Positions 19,001 to 26,980 are shown, numbered from the stretch's first letter. The stretch is 64,000 nt of DNA from Rhizobium sp. 16-449-1b (GCF_017741935.1 NZ_JAGHMH010000014.1:372001-436000), one strand, 5' to 3'. The notes: generated by a model from the letters alone, not told the origin. Made by a program: numbers and translations.

Positions 19001-21618
19001 TCTTCACGGTCCGCAAGGATCTGATGGAGGAGGCGACCTATCATGCGCTGATCTCGGCATCCCGCGTCACCTTCCACGCCAAGAACGGCAAGATCATCGA
19101 TCAGATCAATCGTGCCGTGGCGCTGTTTGCGCCGACCAAGGAAGAGCAGCAGGAACTCGAGAAGGTCAACGCCACGAAGTCGCGCGCCAAGCGCACGGCA
19201 CCGGTCGCCAAGGCGCAGGTCCCGGCACTGGTTGTCGAAGAGCACGGCGATCTGAACTTCTGGAACGGCATCGGCGGCTTCTCCGGCGACGGACGCGAAT
19301 ATGTCGTCCGCATCCCGGGCGGCCACGCCACCCCGCAGCCGTGGATCAACGTGATCTCGAACGAGAAGTTCGGTTTCCACGTCGCGGCCGAAGGCGCCGG
19401 TTTCACGTGGAGCACCAACTCGCGTGATTACCAGCTAACTCCTTGGACCAACGATGCAGTCATCAACCGGCCGGGCGAAGCGATCTATGTGATGGATCGC
19501 GACAGCGGAACTGTGATGACGCCGTTTGCCGCCCTGTCTGACCGTCAGGACATCCAGTTCGAAGCCCGTCATGGCCTCGGCTACTCGGTCTTTTCCAGCG
19601 TCCAGAACGACGTTTCTCTGGAACTGACGCAGACGGTCGATCGCGAACGGCCGGTAAAGCTGCAGCGCTTGCGCCTGCGCAACAACGGCAGCAGCCGGCG
19701 CAAGCTGCGTCTCTACGGCTATGTCGAGTGGGTGCTCGGCAACAATCCGCAGAAGACGGCGCCGTTCATTCTCTCCGAGCACGACGCCGAAACCGGAGCC
19801 CTGTTCGCCAGCAACAACTACAGCATCGACTACTCCTCGCGCGTGGCCTTCTTCGCCGCCAGCGAGACTTTGTCGGGCTACACGGCAAGCCGCCGCGAGT
19901 TCATCGGCAAGGCGGGCACCATCAAGGCTCCAGCAGCCTTGAATCCGGCTACAGTTCTGTCGAGCAACATCGATCTGGATGGTGATCCGGCAGCGGCTCT
20001 CGCAATCGACATCGACCTCGCCGCCGGCGAAGAGCGTGACGTCATCCTTTATCTCGGTGATACCGCGACGAAGGAAGAGGCCCGCACGCTGATCGCCGAT
20101 ATCCGCAAGGCGTCCTTCGACGGCGCGGTTCAGGCAAACCGGGACTTCTGGCACGCCTTCACCGGCAAGCTGCAGATCTCGACCCCAGACCAGGGCATGA
20201 ACACCCTGATCAACACCTGGCTCCCCTACCAGAGCCTCGGCTGCCGCATCATGGCCCGCACGGCCTTCTATCAGGCCAGCGGCGCCTTCGGTTTCCGCGA
20301 CCAGCTGCAGGATACGTTGGCTTTCGTGCTGCACGAGCCGTCGATCGCCCGCAAGCAGATCGTCAACGCCGCCTCGCGCCAGTTCCGTGAGGGTGACGTC
20401 CAGCATTGGTGGTTGCCGGGAACGGGCGCCGGCGTTCGCACGCTGATCTCCGACGACGTGGTTTGGCTGGCCTATGCCATCCACCATTATTGCACGGTGA
20501 CCGGCGACAAGAGCGTTCTCGACGATGAGCTCGCCTTCATCGAGGGCCCGGCGCTTCTGCAGGGACAGCACGATTCGTTCTACCGCCCGGAAAAATCCGA
20601 GGACAAGGTGAGCGTTTACGAGCATGCCGCCATCGCGCTCGATCTCGCCATCGCTCGCAAGGGAGCTAACGGCCTGCCGCTCTTCCTCGGCGGCGACTGG
20701 AACGACGGCATGAACCGCGTCGGTATCGGCGGCAAGGGCACGAGCGTCTGGCTCGGCTGGTTCCTAGCCGGCGCGCTGCGCTCCTTCAGCGCCTTCGCAG
20801 CCGAACGTGGCGACACCGCCCGCGTCGAACGCTGGGGTAAGCACCTGACCGAACTCAAGGCAGCGCTTGAAACCGCCGCCTGGGATGGTGCCCACTACCG
20901 CCGCGGCACCTTCGATGACGGCAGCCTGCTCGGTTCGAAGGAAAGCCTGGAATGCCAGATCGATTCGATCGCGCAGTCCTGGAGCGTTCTGTCAGGGGAG
21001 GGCGATCCGGCCCATGCCGCCAAGGCCATGGATTCGGTCCTCGCCAAGCTTGTCGACATGGACGCGCGCATCATCCGCCTGTTCACGCCGCCCTTTGCCA
21101 ACTCGGCCAAGGATCCCGGCTACATCAAGGCCTATCCGCCCGGCGTTCGCGAAAACGGCGGCCAGTACACCCACGCGGCCACCTGGGTCGTCATGGCGCT
21201 GGCCGAGCTCAACCGCGGCGACGACGCGCTGCGTTGCTTCGACCTCCTGAACCCGATCAGCCACGCCAAGGACCCTGAAGCCGCCGAGCACTACCGCGTG
21301 GAACCCTATGTCATCGCCGCCGACGTCTACGGCGACGGCGCGTTGACGGGTCGTGGTGGCTGGACCTGGTACACCGGTTCCGCCGGTTGGCTCTATCGCG
21401 CGGCCGTCGAGGGCATCCTCGGAATCCGGCTCAAGAACGGCCGGATCCATGTGAAGCCATCGCTGCCGACAACGTGGGAAGGCTTCTCCGCGGAAATCGA
21501 ACACGCAGGAGCTAAATACCTCATTTCGGTCTCAAAATCGTCCCATCCAAGGGGCTACGATTTGACCATCAACGGACGTCAAGTCACCGATCCCGACGAG
21601 GGATATCCGGTCGGATAA
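13099..21618 (+). CDS. ndvB: cyclic beta-1,2-glucan synthase (NdvB/ChvB)
   Basis: A 2839-residue inner-membrane enzyme that makes cyclic beta-1,2-glucans from UDP-glucose, used for hypo-osmotic adaptation and for nodule invasion or plant attachment. The length matches NdvB/ChvB (about 2830). Hydrophobic segments lie at about residues 408-455, 808-852 and 935-977. Between them is a glycosyltransferase domain with D624-A-D626 and Q771-H-R-W. The C-terminal third is glycoside phosphorylase-like (GH94), with D2533-W-N-D-G; in characterised synthases this part controls ring size. ATG 13099 gives the family N-terminus; an in-frame extension to 12997 lacks a ribosome binding site. The 283-bp leader holds TTGACT (12843) without a good -10. 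opgC follows. Confidence 0.97.
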   Translation: MSISPTSPSPSRESETKQIDHNDSIRATYMSIEDIRAMGASAATSGVNSLVAFAPFDFFARHKENEKEILRVYRTTAADVEAGETITPAAEWLLDNHYIVEEAIQEVRRDFPKRFYRELPTIDVNGTKIPRTLALAWLYVAHTHSTISQESLTALVDGFQEHETLRIGELWALPSLVRYVLVENLRRISIRVERSRRMRRRANEAADELVRLTDPAKAAEYLKTLEPLAEDNTFSTQFLYRMRDGSQTSSLAITWLDERLETLGRDTEATTMAEHSRLSSGNVTMGNIIRSLREIDDTEWSVWVEQVSHVDKLLWDNSDYGLLDSGSRNKYRKQIEKLAKRSTMTEMEIAQLALDMTDEAKASADEQPHEPNVGAFLAGAQRPKLEARATYSPTLVQHFVRAVRRFNWLSIAVPVLLLTILAMVIVGHFMASAGMAPIAIILLLIMFSLPASEGATGLFNTVLSFFVTPARLVGYEFKEGIPEDARTLLVVPCLISNRDSVDELVRNIEVHYLANPRGEIYFALLSDWPDSQVEETAADLEVLDYARREVANLSARYAYDGKTRFYLLHRRRLYNPSEGAWMGWERKRGKLHELNLLLRGDRDTTYLPGANVVPENVQYVMTLDADTRLMRDAVTKLVGKLYHPTNRPVINPETGRVESGYGVLQPRVTPSLTTGKDASVFQRVFSINRGLDPYVFTVSDVYQDLAGEGTFTGKGLYHVDAFEAALKGRIEENSVLSHDLLEGSMARCALVTDLELVEDFPTRYEVETSRQHRWARGDWQLLPYMFSTKHGVTALGRWKMFDNLRRSLTPIAWFFASVLGWYFMDPLGALIWQIVLIFCLFVAPTLSLINGIIPRTSDIVARAHLYTVWSDIRAANAQVALRIVFIADGACMMADAIGRSLYRLFVSHKLMLQWKTAASVQAGKQGTIWSYYKAMWHAPVLALLGLAFAVVSGDKAYLVGIPFVALWILSPLVAYYVSQSAETEDRLEVAESVSNDLRKIARRTWRYFDTFTTAEQNYLPPDNVQETPHVIVATRTSPTNIGVYLLSVVSGRQFGWFSFEETIERLEQTIATIDKMDKFRGHLFNWYHTDTLETLGPRYVSAVDSGNLAGHLIAISSACRNWAEAPSAHMQGSLDGVGDTAGILAEVLADLPDDRKTVRPLRRRLEERIIGFQNALAAVKREHEFASIRIINLSVLARDIQKLAANLDHEVKSALSAEVTQWAEALVKVCEAHISDSTFDLANIDALRPRLIALRDKARDLAFSMDFGFLFRPERRLLSIGYRVESGELDQACYDLLASECRLTSLFGIAKGDLPTEHWYRLGRQVVPVGSRGALVSWSGSMFEYLMPPLVMQERGGGILNQTNNLVVVEQMNYARKLGIPWGISEAAFNARDHNLNYQYTNFGVPTLGLKRGLGHNAVIAPYASILASQYNPPAAIENLERLRKLGALGKYGFHDAVDFTPTRVPEGKTCAVVYNYYAHHHGMSIAAVANVAFNGHLRELFHSDPVIEAAELMLQEKAPRDIPVMSGKHESDTPASIQDDLLRPEIRKIYDPAARDRELVFLSNGHYSMMLTATGAGYSRWNGQSVSRWKPDPTEDRWGTFIFLRDTATNEWWSATAEPKSIEGEQVKVLFADEKAEFTKTVGELTSEVEVIVATEHDAEGRRLTLLNTGTEDRFIEVTSYLEPVLTNDDTDNAHPAFARMFVKTEIGKRGDVIRVERNKRDGNEPNIAVAHLIVDNAGATRHTEFETDRRKFLGRGRSLANAAAFDQGATLSGTDGFTLDPVLSLRRTVRVPAGKKVSVIFWTIAAPSRNEVDQAVDRYRHADAFNHELVQAWTRTQVQMRHVGVTSQQASAFQHLGRHLVYPDMYLRADTAAVQAGMQSQSSLWPLAISGDFPIFTLRINDDMDLDIAREALLAQEYLRSRGVTADLVIMNERASSYAQDMQHAVDQMAENVRRLGQADGLRQHIFTVRKDLMEEATYHALISASRVTFHAKNGKIIDQINRAVALFAPTKEEQQELEKVNATKSRAKRTAPVAKAQVPALVVEEHGDLNFWNGIGGFSGDGREYVVRIPGGHATPQPWINVISNEKFGFHVAAEGAGFTWSTNSRDYQLTPWTNDAVINRPGEAIYVMDRDSGTVMTPFAALSDRQDIQFEARHGLGYSVFSSVQNDVSLELTQTVDRERPVKLQRLRLRNNGSSRRKLRLYGYVEWVLGNNPQKTAPFILSEHDAETGALFASNNYSIDYSSRVAFFAASETLSGYTASRREFIGKAGTIKAPAALNPATVLSSNIDLDGDPAAALAIDIDLAAGEERDVILYLGDTATKEEARTLIADIRKASFDGAVQANRDFWHAFTGKLQISTPDQGMNTLINTWLPYQSLGCRIMARTAFYQASGAFGFRDQLQDTLAFVLHEPSIARKQIVNAASRQFREGDVQHWWLPGTGAGVRTLISDDVVWLAYAIHHYCTVTGDKSVLDDELAFIEGPALLQGQHDSFYRPEKSEDKVSVYEHAAIALDLAIARKGANGLPLFLGGDWNDGMNRVGIGGKGTSVWLGWFLAGALRSFSAFAAERGDTARVERWGKHLTELKAALETAAWDGAHYRRGTFDDGSLLGSKESLECQIDSIAQSWSVLSGEGDPAHAAKAMDSVLAKLVDMDARIIRLFTPPFANSAKDPGYIKAYPPGVRENGGQYTHAATWVVMALAELNRGDDALRCFDLLNPISHAKDPEAAEHYRVEPYVIAADVYGDGALTGRGGWTWYTGSAGWLYRAAVEGILGIRLKNGRIHVKPSLPTTWEGFSAEIEHAGAKYLISVSKSSHPRGYDLTINGRQVTDPDEGYPVG

Positions 21619-21650
21619 CCGCACTTTTCATGCAAACCATCCGGCGATTC

Positions 21651-21684
21651 GTTGAGGCCAAAAGGGAAACCTTTTGGCCTCAAC
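21651..21684 (+). repeat. 15-bp perfect hairpin with GAAA tetraloop between ndvB and opgC
   Basis: Left arm 21651-21665 (GTTGAGGCCAAAAGG), loop GAAA (21666-21669), right arm 21670-21684. It is followed by TGCGTTTGC, a poor T-run, so termination would be partial. A GNRA-closed stem of this length could separate or protect the two transcripts. It also argues that opgC starts after it, at 21717. Confidence 0.85.
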
Positions 21685-21716
21685 TGCGTTTGCAAAATGG
21701 AAGCATGGAGAGGTCA

Positions 21717-22952
21717 ATGGTATCGACGCCCGAAAACACGTTCGGTGCAGAACGCACAATCGCGACCGCGGCGCCATCGAAACGAGACACGCGGCTGGAC
21801 GTTCTGCGCGGTCTCGCGCTGATCACGATCTTTATAAACCACGTGCCCGGCCAGATCTTCGAGCATCTGACCACCAAGAATTACGGCTTCTCTGATGCCG
21901 CCGAAGCCTTCGTGCTGATCTCGGGCATCGCCGTGGGCATTGCCTACGGCTCGCGCTTCAAGGTCGCCGCCTGGTTCGAAACGGCGAAGAAGTCGACGAA
22001 GCGCGCCTTCACGCTCTATCTCGCCCACATGATCACGACATTCATGACGCTCGCGCTTTTCATCGCTGGTGCATGGCTGTTCCATCGCGCGGGCCTTCTT
22101 TGCGAAATCAATATCCTTGCGGTTCTCACCAACCCGCAGGCCGGGATTCCAGCGCTCATGCTGCTCGGCCACCAGATCGGCTACAACAACATCCTGCCGA
22201 TGTATGGCGCGCTGATGCTGATGGTCCCAATCATCCTTCTGCTTGAAGCGAAAAGCCCGCTGCTTGCCTTGGCCGTCTCCGGCTCAGTCTGGCTGCTGTC
22301 GGGAATATATGAGATCGCCCCGCACAACACCCTGATCGAGGGCTATTGGTTCCTAAATCCGCTGTCCTGGCAGTTCCTGTTCACGATCGGCATCGTCGGC
22401 ATGATGCATGTGCGTCGTGGCGGTAAGCTGCCTCAGCACCCGCTGCTGATGGCCCTAGCCGCCGGTTATGTCGCCTTGTCCTTCGTATGGGTCGTCGGTC
22501 AACTCTGGGGCATCGGCAATGCGCTGGCCTCGCTCGGCCTGCCGCCGGTCATCACCGGCTTCGACAAGACCTTCCTGTCTCTGCCGCGTCTTCTGCACGT
22601 GCTGGCCCTCACCTACCTGGTGCTCAACATCGGCGCGCTCTCGAACCTGCTGCGCCGCCCCGAGGACAATCCGCTGGTGATCTTTGGCCGCCATTCGCTG
22701 AACATCTTCGTCGCCGGCACGATCCTGGCGATGGTCGGTCAGGTGCTGCTCTACATCAACAACGGCGACCGGATCGTTGGCCCGATCTTCGTGGTTCTCG
22801 GTATCGTGATCCAGTTCGTCTACGCCTATCACCTTGAGCGCAAGAGAAAGCTGGGCCGCGCGGCTTCCGCCAAGCTGAAGGCACCGCAGGGCCGGGCACT
22901 CCAGACAGTCTCCGTGCGCGCCGATAACGGCCGTGGCATCAATCGGAAGTGA
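21717..22952 (+). CDS. opgC: OpgC-family membrane protein (glucan substitution)
   Basis: 411-residue polytopic membrane protein of the OpgC family (acyltransferase-3-like fold). Characterised OpgC proteins transfer succinyl or related groups onto osmoregulated periplasmic glucans; the N-terminal RDTRLDVLRGLALITIF and the following INHVPGQ carry the conserved Arg-Asp-R and His typical of this superfamily. About ten hydrophobic segments follow, with a basic C-terminus. Start 21717 is chosen because GGAGAGG lies just before it; the longer frame from 21630 would run through the hairpin. Its place directly after ndvB suggests its substrate is the cyclic glucan made by that enzyme. Confidence 0.9.
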   Translation: MVSTPENTFGAERTIATAAPSKRDTRLDVLRGLALITIFINHVPGQIFEHLTTKNYGFSDAAEAFVLISGIAVGIAYGSRFKVAAWFETAKKSTKRAFTLYLAHMITTFMTLALFIAGAWLFHRAGLLCEINILAVLTNPQAGIPALMLLGHQIGYNNILPMYGALMLMVPIILLLEAKSPLLALAVSGSVWLLSGIYEIAPHNTLIEGYWFLNPLSWQFLFTIGIVGMMHVRRGGKLPQHPLLMALAAGYVALSFVWVVGQLWGIGNALASLGLPPVITGFDKTFLSLPRLLHVLALTYLVLNIGALSNLLRRPEDNPLVIFGRHSLNIFVAGTILAMVGQVLLYINNGDRIVGPIFVVLGIVIQFVYAYHLERKRKLGRAASAKLKAPQGRALQTVSVRADNGRGINRK

Positions 22953-23288
22953 CACCGCAACGGCCGCGCCAGCGCCATCATCACAGGCGCGGTCCCTCGC
23001 AAAAACCTTGACTCCTGTGGAAAACCTTTTAAGAGCAGCGGTGGAAAAGGAATATCCATGGTTCGCCAAGAACACGCCATTGCTGCACGCAGTGACCGGG
23101 CACGAGTTGCCCGGATGGTTATGATTTTTCCGGTTTCTTCCAAAACCAAGGCCAAAACGACGACGAAAACCGTCTGACGTCTCTGGCCTGCCGCTCTCTC
23201 CCCGGCTCGGCTGGGGACAGAAAGCCGCAATCGTTGCGCGCTTTCCCCCTCACCGAACAAGAGGAGAGATGAGAAAGAGAGCTTGAAA
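22953..23288. other. 336-bp intergenic region, opgC / asd
   Basis: Holds a TTGACT (23008-23013), a possible 39-aa ORF at 23058, an inverted repeat CCGGGCA/TGCCCGG (23096-23114) inside it, and a second hairpin TCCCC/GGGGA (23199-23217). The stretch from 23180 to 23285 is C/T-rich then A/G-rich and resembles the degraded end of a rhizobial intergenic mosaic element; that is a guess. The asd ribosome binding region (AAGAGAG) ends it. Confidence 0.45.
23058..23177 (+). CDS. possible 39-aa basic peptide
   Basis: A short ORF (MVRQEHAIAARSDRARVARM... ending TTKTV) with an AAAGGAA ribosome binding site 5 nt before the ATG and a TTGACT 45-50 nt upstream. The peptide is strongly basic, starts with an arginine-rich part and ends with a Lys/Thr repeat. 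No family recognised. It overlaps a 7-bp inverted repeat, which could instead mean a non-coding function. Confidence 0.4.
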   Translation: MVRQEHAIAARSDRARVARMVMIFPVSSKTKAKTTTKTV

Positions 23289-24323
23289 ATGGGTTTTAAA
23301 GTTGCAGTTGCGGGAGCCACCGGAAATGTCGGCCGGGAGATGCTCAATATCCTTTCCGAACGCGGTTTTCCCGCTGACGAAGTCGTAGCGCTCGCTTCCG
23401 CGCGCTCGCAGGGTCTTGAAGTGTCCTACGGCGACAAGACGCTGAAGGTCATGAACCTCGAAAACTACGATTTCTCCGACACCGATATCTGCCTGATGTC
23501 TGCTGGCGGCGACGTATCGAAGAAGTGGTCGCCGAAGATCGGCGCGCAGGGCTGCGTCGTGATCGACAACTCCTCCGCATGGCGCTACGACCAGGACGTT
23601 CCGCTGATCGTGCCGGAAGTGAACCCTGACGCCATCGAGCAGTTCACCAAGCGCAACATCATCGCCAACCCGAATTGCTCGACCGCCCAGCTCGTCGTGG
23701 CTCTGAAGCCGCTTCACGAAGCCGCCACCATCAAGCGCGTCGTCGTCTCGACCTACCAGTCCGTTTCCGGCGCCGGCAAGGACGGCATGGACGAACTCTT
23801 CAATCAGACGCGCGCGGTCTTCGTCGCTGATCCGATCGAGAACAAGAAGTTCACCAAGCGCATTGCCTTCAACGTCATTCCGCACATCGATAGCTTCATG
23901 GAAGATGGCTACACGAAGGAAGAGTGGAAGGTTCTGGCTGAAACCAAGAAGATGCTCGACCCGAAGATCAAGGTGACCTGCACGGCCGTGCGCGTTCCCG
24001 TCTTCATCGGCCACTCGGAATCGGTCAACATAGAGTTCGAGAAGGAAATCACTGCCGATCAGGCTCGCGATATCCTGCGCGACGCACCGGGCTGCCAGGT
24101 GATCGACAAGCACGAGAACGGCGGCTACATCACGCCTTACGAATCCGCCGGCGAAGACGCGACCTTCATCTCGCGTATCCGCGAGGACGCAACCGTCGAG
24201 AACGGCCTCAACATGTGGGTGGTTTCCGACAACCTGCGCAAGGGCGCGGCATTGAACGCGATCCAGATCGCCGAACTGCTCGTTAATCGCGGACTTGTGA
24301 AGCCACGCAAGCAGGCTGCTTGA
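23289..24323 (+). CDS. asd: aspartate-semialdehyde dehydrogenase
   Basis: Reduces aspartyl phosphate to aspartate semialdehyde with NADPH, at the branch to lysine/diaminopimelate, threonine and methionine. 344 residues: NADP-binding GATGNVG (residues 9-15), SAGG at 71-74, catalytic C130 in NPNCST, and the substrate-binding segment near HSESVN. The ATG at 23289 is preferred to the TTG at 23283. The gene appears monocistronic; downstream is a 170-bp gap before the transglycosylase gene. Confidence 0.96.
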   Translation: MGFKVAVAGATGNVGREMLNILSERGFPADEVVALASARSQGLEVSYGDKTLKVMNLENYDFSDTDICLMSAGGDVSKKWSPKIGAQGCVVIDNSSAWRYDQDVPLIVPEVNPDAIEQFTKRNIIANPNCSTAQLVVALKPLHEAATIKRVVVSTYQSVSGAGKDGMDELFNQTRAVFVADPIENKKFTKRIAFNVIPHIDSFMEDGYTKEEWKVLAETKKMLDPKIKVTCTAVRVPVFIGHSESVNIEFEKEITADQARDILRDAPGCQVIDKHENGGYITPYESAGEDATFISRIREDATVENGLNMWVVSDNLRKGAALNAIQIAELLVNRGLVKPRKQAA

Positions 24324-24493
24324 ATATTTTCTTAACCATGTCTTGTTAAGCCCGTTACTTAAGTTAAGGCTTATTCAGGGGCGCGGGATGTCAGACGGCA
24401 TCTCGCGCTCATCAAATGAATGGTCGTGACAACGTTGCCGATAGCGGGCTCCAGTCCGGCTGAAGGCTAGGCTGATCGAGATCGGGGTATTCG

Positions 24494-25318
24494 ATGCGCA
24501 AGACAAGATTTTTGCTGGCAGCGGCGGCAGTGTTCGCCATGTTCCAGGCACTTCCGGCAACGGCTGAAGCGGCACCACAGTGCAGCAACACCAGCGCGGG
24601 CTTCGACCAGTGGGTGGTTGCCTTCAAGCAGGAAGCAGCGGCAAACGGCGTCAGCCGTTCCGTTCTCGACAAGGCCTTCGCCAACGTCGTCTACAACAGA
24701 CCCACCATCTCCGCCGACCGTGGCCAGAAGAGCTTCAAGCTCTCCTTCGACGCCTTCATGCAGAAGCGCGGCGGCCAGGCCATCATCTCTCGCGGCAAGG
24801 GCATGAAGCGCGCCAACGCAGCGCTCTTTGCCAACATCGAACGCAAGTACGGCGTTCCGGCCGGTCCCCTGATCGCGATCTGGGGCATGGAAACCGGTTT
24901 CGGCAGCTACATGGGCACCCAGCACACCATGTCCGCTGTCTCCACGCTCGCCTTCGATTGCCGCCGCACCGCCTATTTCACTGACCAGCTCTACGCCGCT
25001 CTCCAGCTCGTCGGCGAAGGCTTCCTCAGCCCACAGGCGCGCGGCGCCGCCCATGGCGAAATCGGTCAGACACAGTTTCTCCCGCGCAACGTCGTGCTCT
25101 ACGGAGCGGATGGCGATGGTGACGGCCGGGTCGACATGGTCGGCTCACGCGCAGACGCGTTGGCCTCGACCGCGAACTTCCTGAAGGGCCACGGATGGCG
25201 CCCGGGTGCTGGCTACCAGCCGGGCGAGCCGAACTTCGCAGCCATCTCCGGCTGGAACGCGGCAACGGTCTACCAGCAGGCAATCGCTTATATCGGCCAG
25301 CAGATCGACGCGAACTAA
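24494..25318 (+). CDS. lytic murein transglycosylase, MltB-like (SLT_2)
   Basis: 274 residues. An N-terminal Sec signal peptide (MRKTRF plus a hydrophobic core, cleavage around ATAEA/AEAA) places it in the periplasm; no lipobox Cys is present, unlike E. coli MltB. The catalytic Glu is E133 in WGMETGFGSYMG, and EIGQTQFLPRNV and DGDGDGRVD follow the family pattern. It cleaves peptidoglycan glycan strands to 1,6-anhydro products during wall remodelling. A C-terminal peptidoglycan-binding domain, common in longer relatives, is absent. A strong terminator follows. The gene name cannot be fixed because several MltB paralogues occur in rhizobia. Confidence 0.9.
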   Translation: MRKTRFLLAAAAVFAMFQALPATAEAAPQCSNTSAGFDQWVVAFKQEAAANGVSRSVLDKAFANVVYNRPTISADRGQKSFKLSFDAFMQKRGGQAIISRGKGMKRANAALFANIERKYGVPAGPLIAIWGMETGFGSYMGTQHTMSAVSTLAFDCRRTAYFTDQLYAALQLVGEGFLSPQARGAAHGEIGQTQFLPRNVVLYGADGDGDGRVDMVGSRADALASTANFLKGHGWRPGAGYQPGEPNFAAISGWNAATVYQQAIAYIGQQIDAN

Positions 25319-25342
25319 TTCAGACCTGATGATGAAATGAGA

Positions 25343-25373
25343 AAGGCGCCGCGGGAAATCGCAGCGCCTTTTT
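25343..25373. terminator. bidirectional terminator between the MltB-like and carbonic anhydrase genes
   Basis: AAGGCGC (25343-25349) pairs with GCGCCTT (25364-25370), followed by TTTTT on the plus strand. On the minus strand the stem is followed by TCTC, so termination there is weaker. It serves two convergent genes. Confidence 0.8.
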
Positions 25374-25393
25374 GCTTGTCTAAGATTATCGTT

Positions 25394-26035
25394 TCAGACG
25401 TCAGGGCGAATGAAGTCGCGCGTTTCTGCGTCCATGACCCACAATTCGCCGGTCGAAATATCGAACCAGGCGCCATGCAGCTGGATGTCACCGGCTTCCT
25501 CGCGCGCCTTGATCTCCGGAAATGTCCTGAGATTGTCGATCGAGTTGCGGATCGACACGCGCTCCAGCGCCGTCTGGCGTTCGCCGGGGGTCATCACGTC
25601 GTTGCTCTGGATCTGCTCGGCCGCCGGCCGCACCAGCGACATCCAGCGTCCGATGAAATCGCCGGGCGACAATGGCTCGGCATCGGGATCGAGCGCCGCG
25701 CGGATACCGCCGCAGCGACCATGTCCCATGACGACGATATCGGTAACCTTCAGGGCCAGCACCGCGAACTCGAGTGCCGCCGAGGTCGCATGGAAATTAC
25801 TATCAGGCTCGTAGGGCGGCACCATGTTGGCGACGTTGCGCACGACGAAGAGCTCGCCAGGCCCGGAATCGAAGATGAGTTCCGGCGCCGCGCGTGAGTC
25901 CGAACAGGCAATGACCAGCGTGCTCGGGCTCTGCCCGTGCTCCGCCAACGTCCTGTACCGGTCACGAGCGTCGGCATAACGCCCGCTCATGAAGTTGCGA
26001 TAGCCGTCGAGAAGTGTATCTGGAAAACGCTGCAT
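25394..26035 (-). CDS. beta-class carbonic anhydrase
   Basis: 213-residue cytosolic zinc enzyme that interconverts CO2 and bicarbonate, needed for growth in air and for carboxylations. Zinc ligands C44, H105 and C108 are visible in CSDSR (44-48) and GHGRCGG, with the D46/R48 dyad characteristic of beta carbonic anhydrases. VRNVAN and FHATSAALEFAV are also conserved. The length is normal. The gene points the same way as pdxY, 69 bp upstream, and could share its transcript, though no functional link is evident. Confidence 0.94.
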   Translation of the reverse strand: MQRFPDTLLDGYRNFMSGRYADARDRYRTLAEHGQSPSTLVIACSDSRAAPELIFDSGPGELFVVRNVANMVPPYEPDSNFHATSAALEFAVLALKVTDIVVMGHGRCGGIRAALDPDAEPLSPGDFIGRWMSLVRPAAEQIQSNDVMTPGERQTALERVSIRNSIDNLRTFPEIKAREEAGDIQLHGAWFDISTGELWVMDAETRDFIRPDV

Positions 26036-26104
26036 GATCTTCGATTACAGCGTGAGCGATGCAAGATCAATATCGCAGCGCCAAATGCGTTAACGGCGCG
26101 GCCG

Positions 26105-26980
26105 CTAGCTCTTTCGCCGCTGCGCCGGGTGCATCAGATGCCGCATCTGCACCATCGCCATCGGCGTCGACAGGCTGGAGGCGTCGTTTGCGAGCGTCAG
26201 CTCGTCGCTGCCGCGCTTCACCGCCCGAGCCAGCACCTCGTAGACGCTGGCCGTCGCCAGCTGCAGCGCCTTCGCGTCCTCCATGCCGGACTGGAGCCGC
26301 GACAGGAAAAGCGCGGCGAGAAGATCGCCCAAGCCGTTTGGCGGATTGTCGATCAGCCGGTGCTCAGCAAGCAGCGCGTGGCGCCCGGAGAGATAGAGGT
26401 TGCCCGTTCCACCAGCCATCATCGGCACCGCCGAGGTCACCAGCATCCGCGCGGGACCAAGCGCGAGCGCCGCCTCCATGATCTCGGTGTTGCTCTCCAG
26501 CGGCGCGCCGGATAGCCATGCAAGTTCGTAGCGATTGGGGGTCGCAAGCGACGCCAGCGGGATCAGATGGTCCCGGATCGCCTCAGCGGTCGCCTCGGGA
26601 ACATAGAGCCCGCCGAGATCGCCCATCACGGGATCGCAAACGTAAAACAGATCGGGATTTTGCTCCCTGAGCGCGGTGATCAGCCGGCCGACGGAGCGGG
26701 CTTGCGCGGCATTGCCGAAATAGCCCGAAAGCACCGCCTTGACCTCGCCGATCCACGGCGCGCGAATGAGATCGTCGATCGCCGCGTCGAAATCGGCCTC
26801 CGCGAAGGTCAGCCGCGTCGAACGGCCGTGGCCCGGATGCCAGGGCAGAACGATGGTCGGCAGCGCCCAGACCTGGTGGCCAAGCGTCTCGAGCGCGAAT
26901 ACCGCCGCCCGATTGCCGACCGATCCACGAACGACGTGGCTCGATATGACGATGACCGTGCCTGCTGCATTCTGCGACAT
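26105..26980 (-). CDS. pdxY: pyridoxal kinase PdxY
   Basis: Phosphorylates pyridoxal to PLP in the vitamin B6 salvage pathway. 291 residues of the ribokinase-like fold: SSHVVRGSVGNRAA near residue 13-26 for substrate binding, CDPVMGD at 115-121, TPNRYE at 147-152, and the catalytic Asp219 in PNGLGD (GxGD motif, with Leu in the usual Thr position). PTIVLPWHPGHG follows PdxY proteins rather than PdxK. The start is an ATG at 26980. Its C-terminus is short and basic (HPAQRRKS). Confidence 0.92.
   Translation of the reverse strand: MSQNAAGTVIVISSHVVRGSVGNRAAVFALETLGHQVWALPTIVLPWHPGHGRSTRLTFAEADFDAAIDDLIRAPWIGEVKAVLSGYFGNAAQARSVGRLITALREQNPDLFYVCDPVMGDLGGLYVPEATAEAIRDHLIPLASLATPNRYELAWLSGAPLESNTEIMEAALALGPARMLVTSAVPMMAGGTGNLYLSGRHALLAEHRLIDNPPNGLGDLLAALFLSRLQSGMEDAKALQLATASVYEVLARAVKRGSDELTLANDASSLSTPMAMVQMRHLMHPAQRRKS

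Noticed and set aside
17062..19380. 772-codon minus-strand frame within ndvB
   Set aside because: Antisense shadow; the plus-strand NdvB protein is continuous and has conserved motifs throughout.
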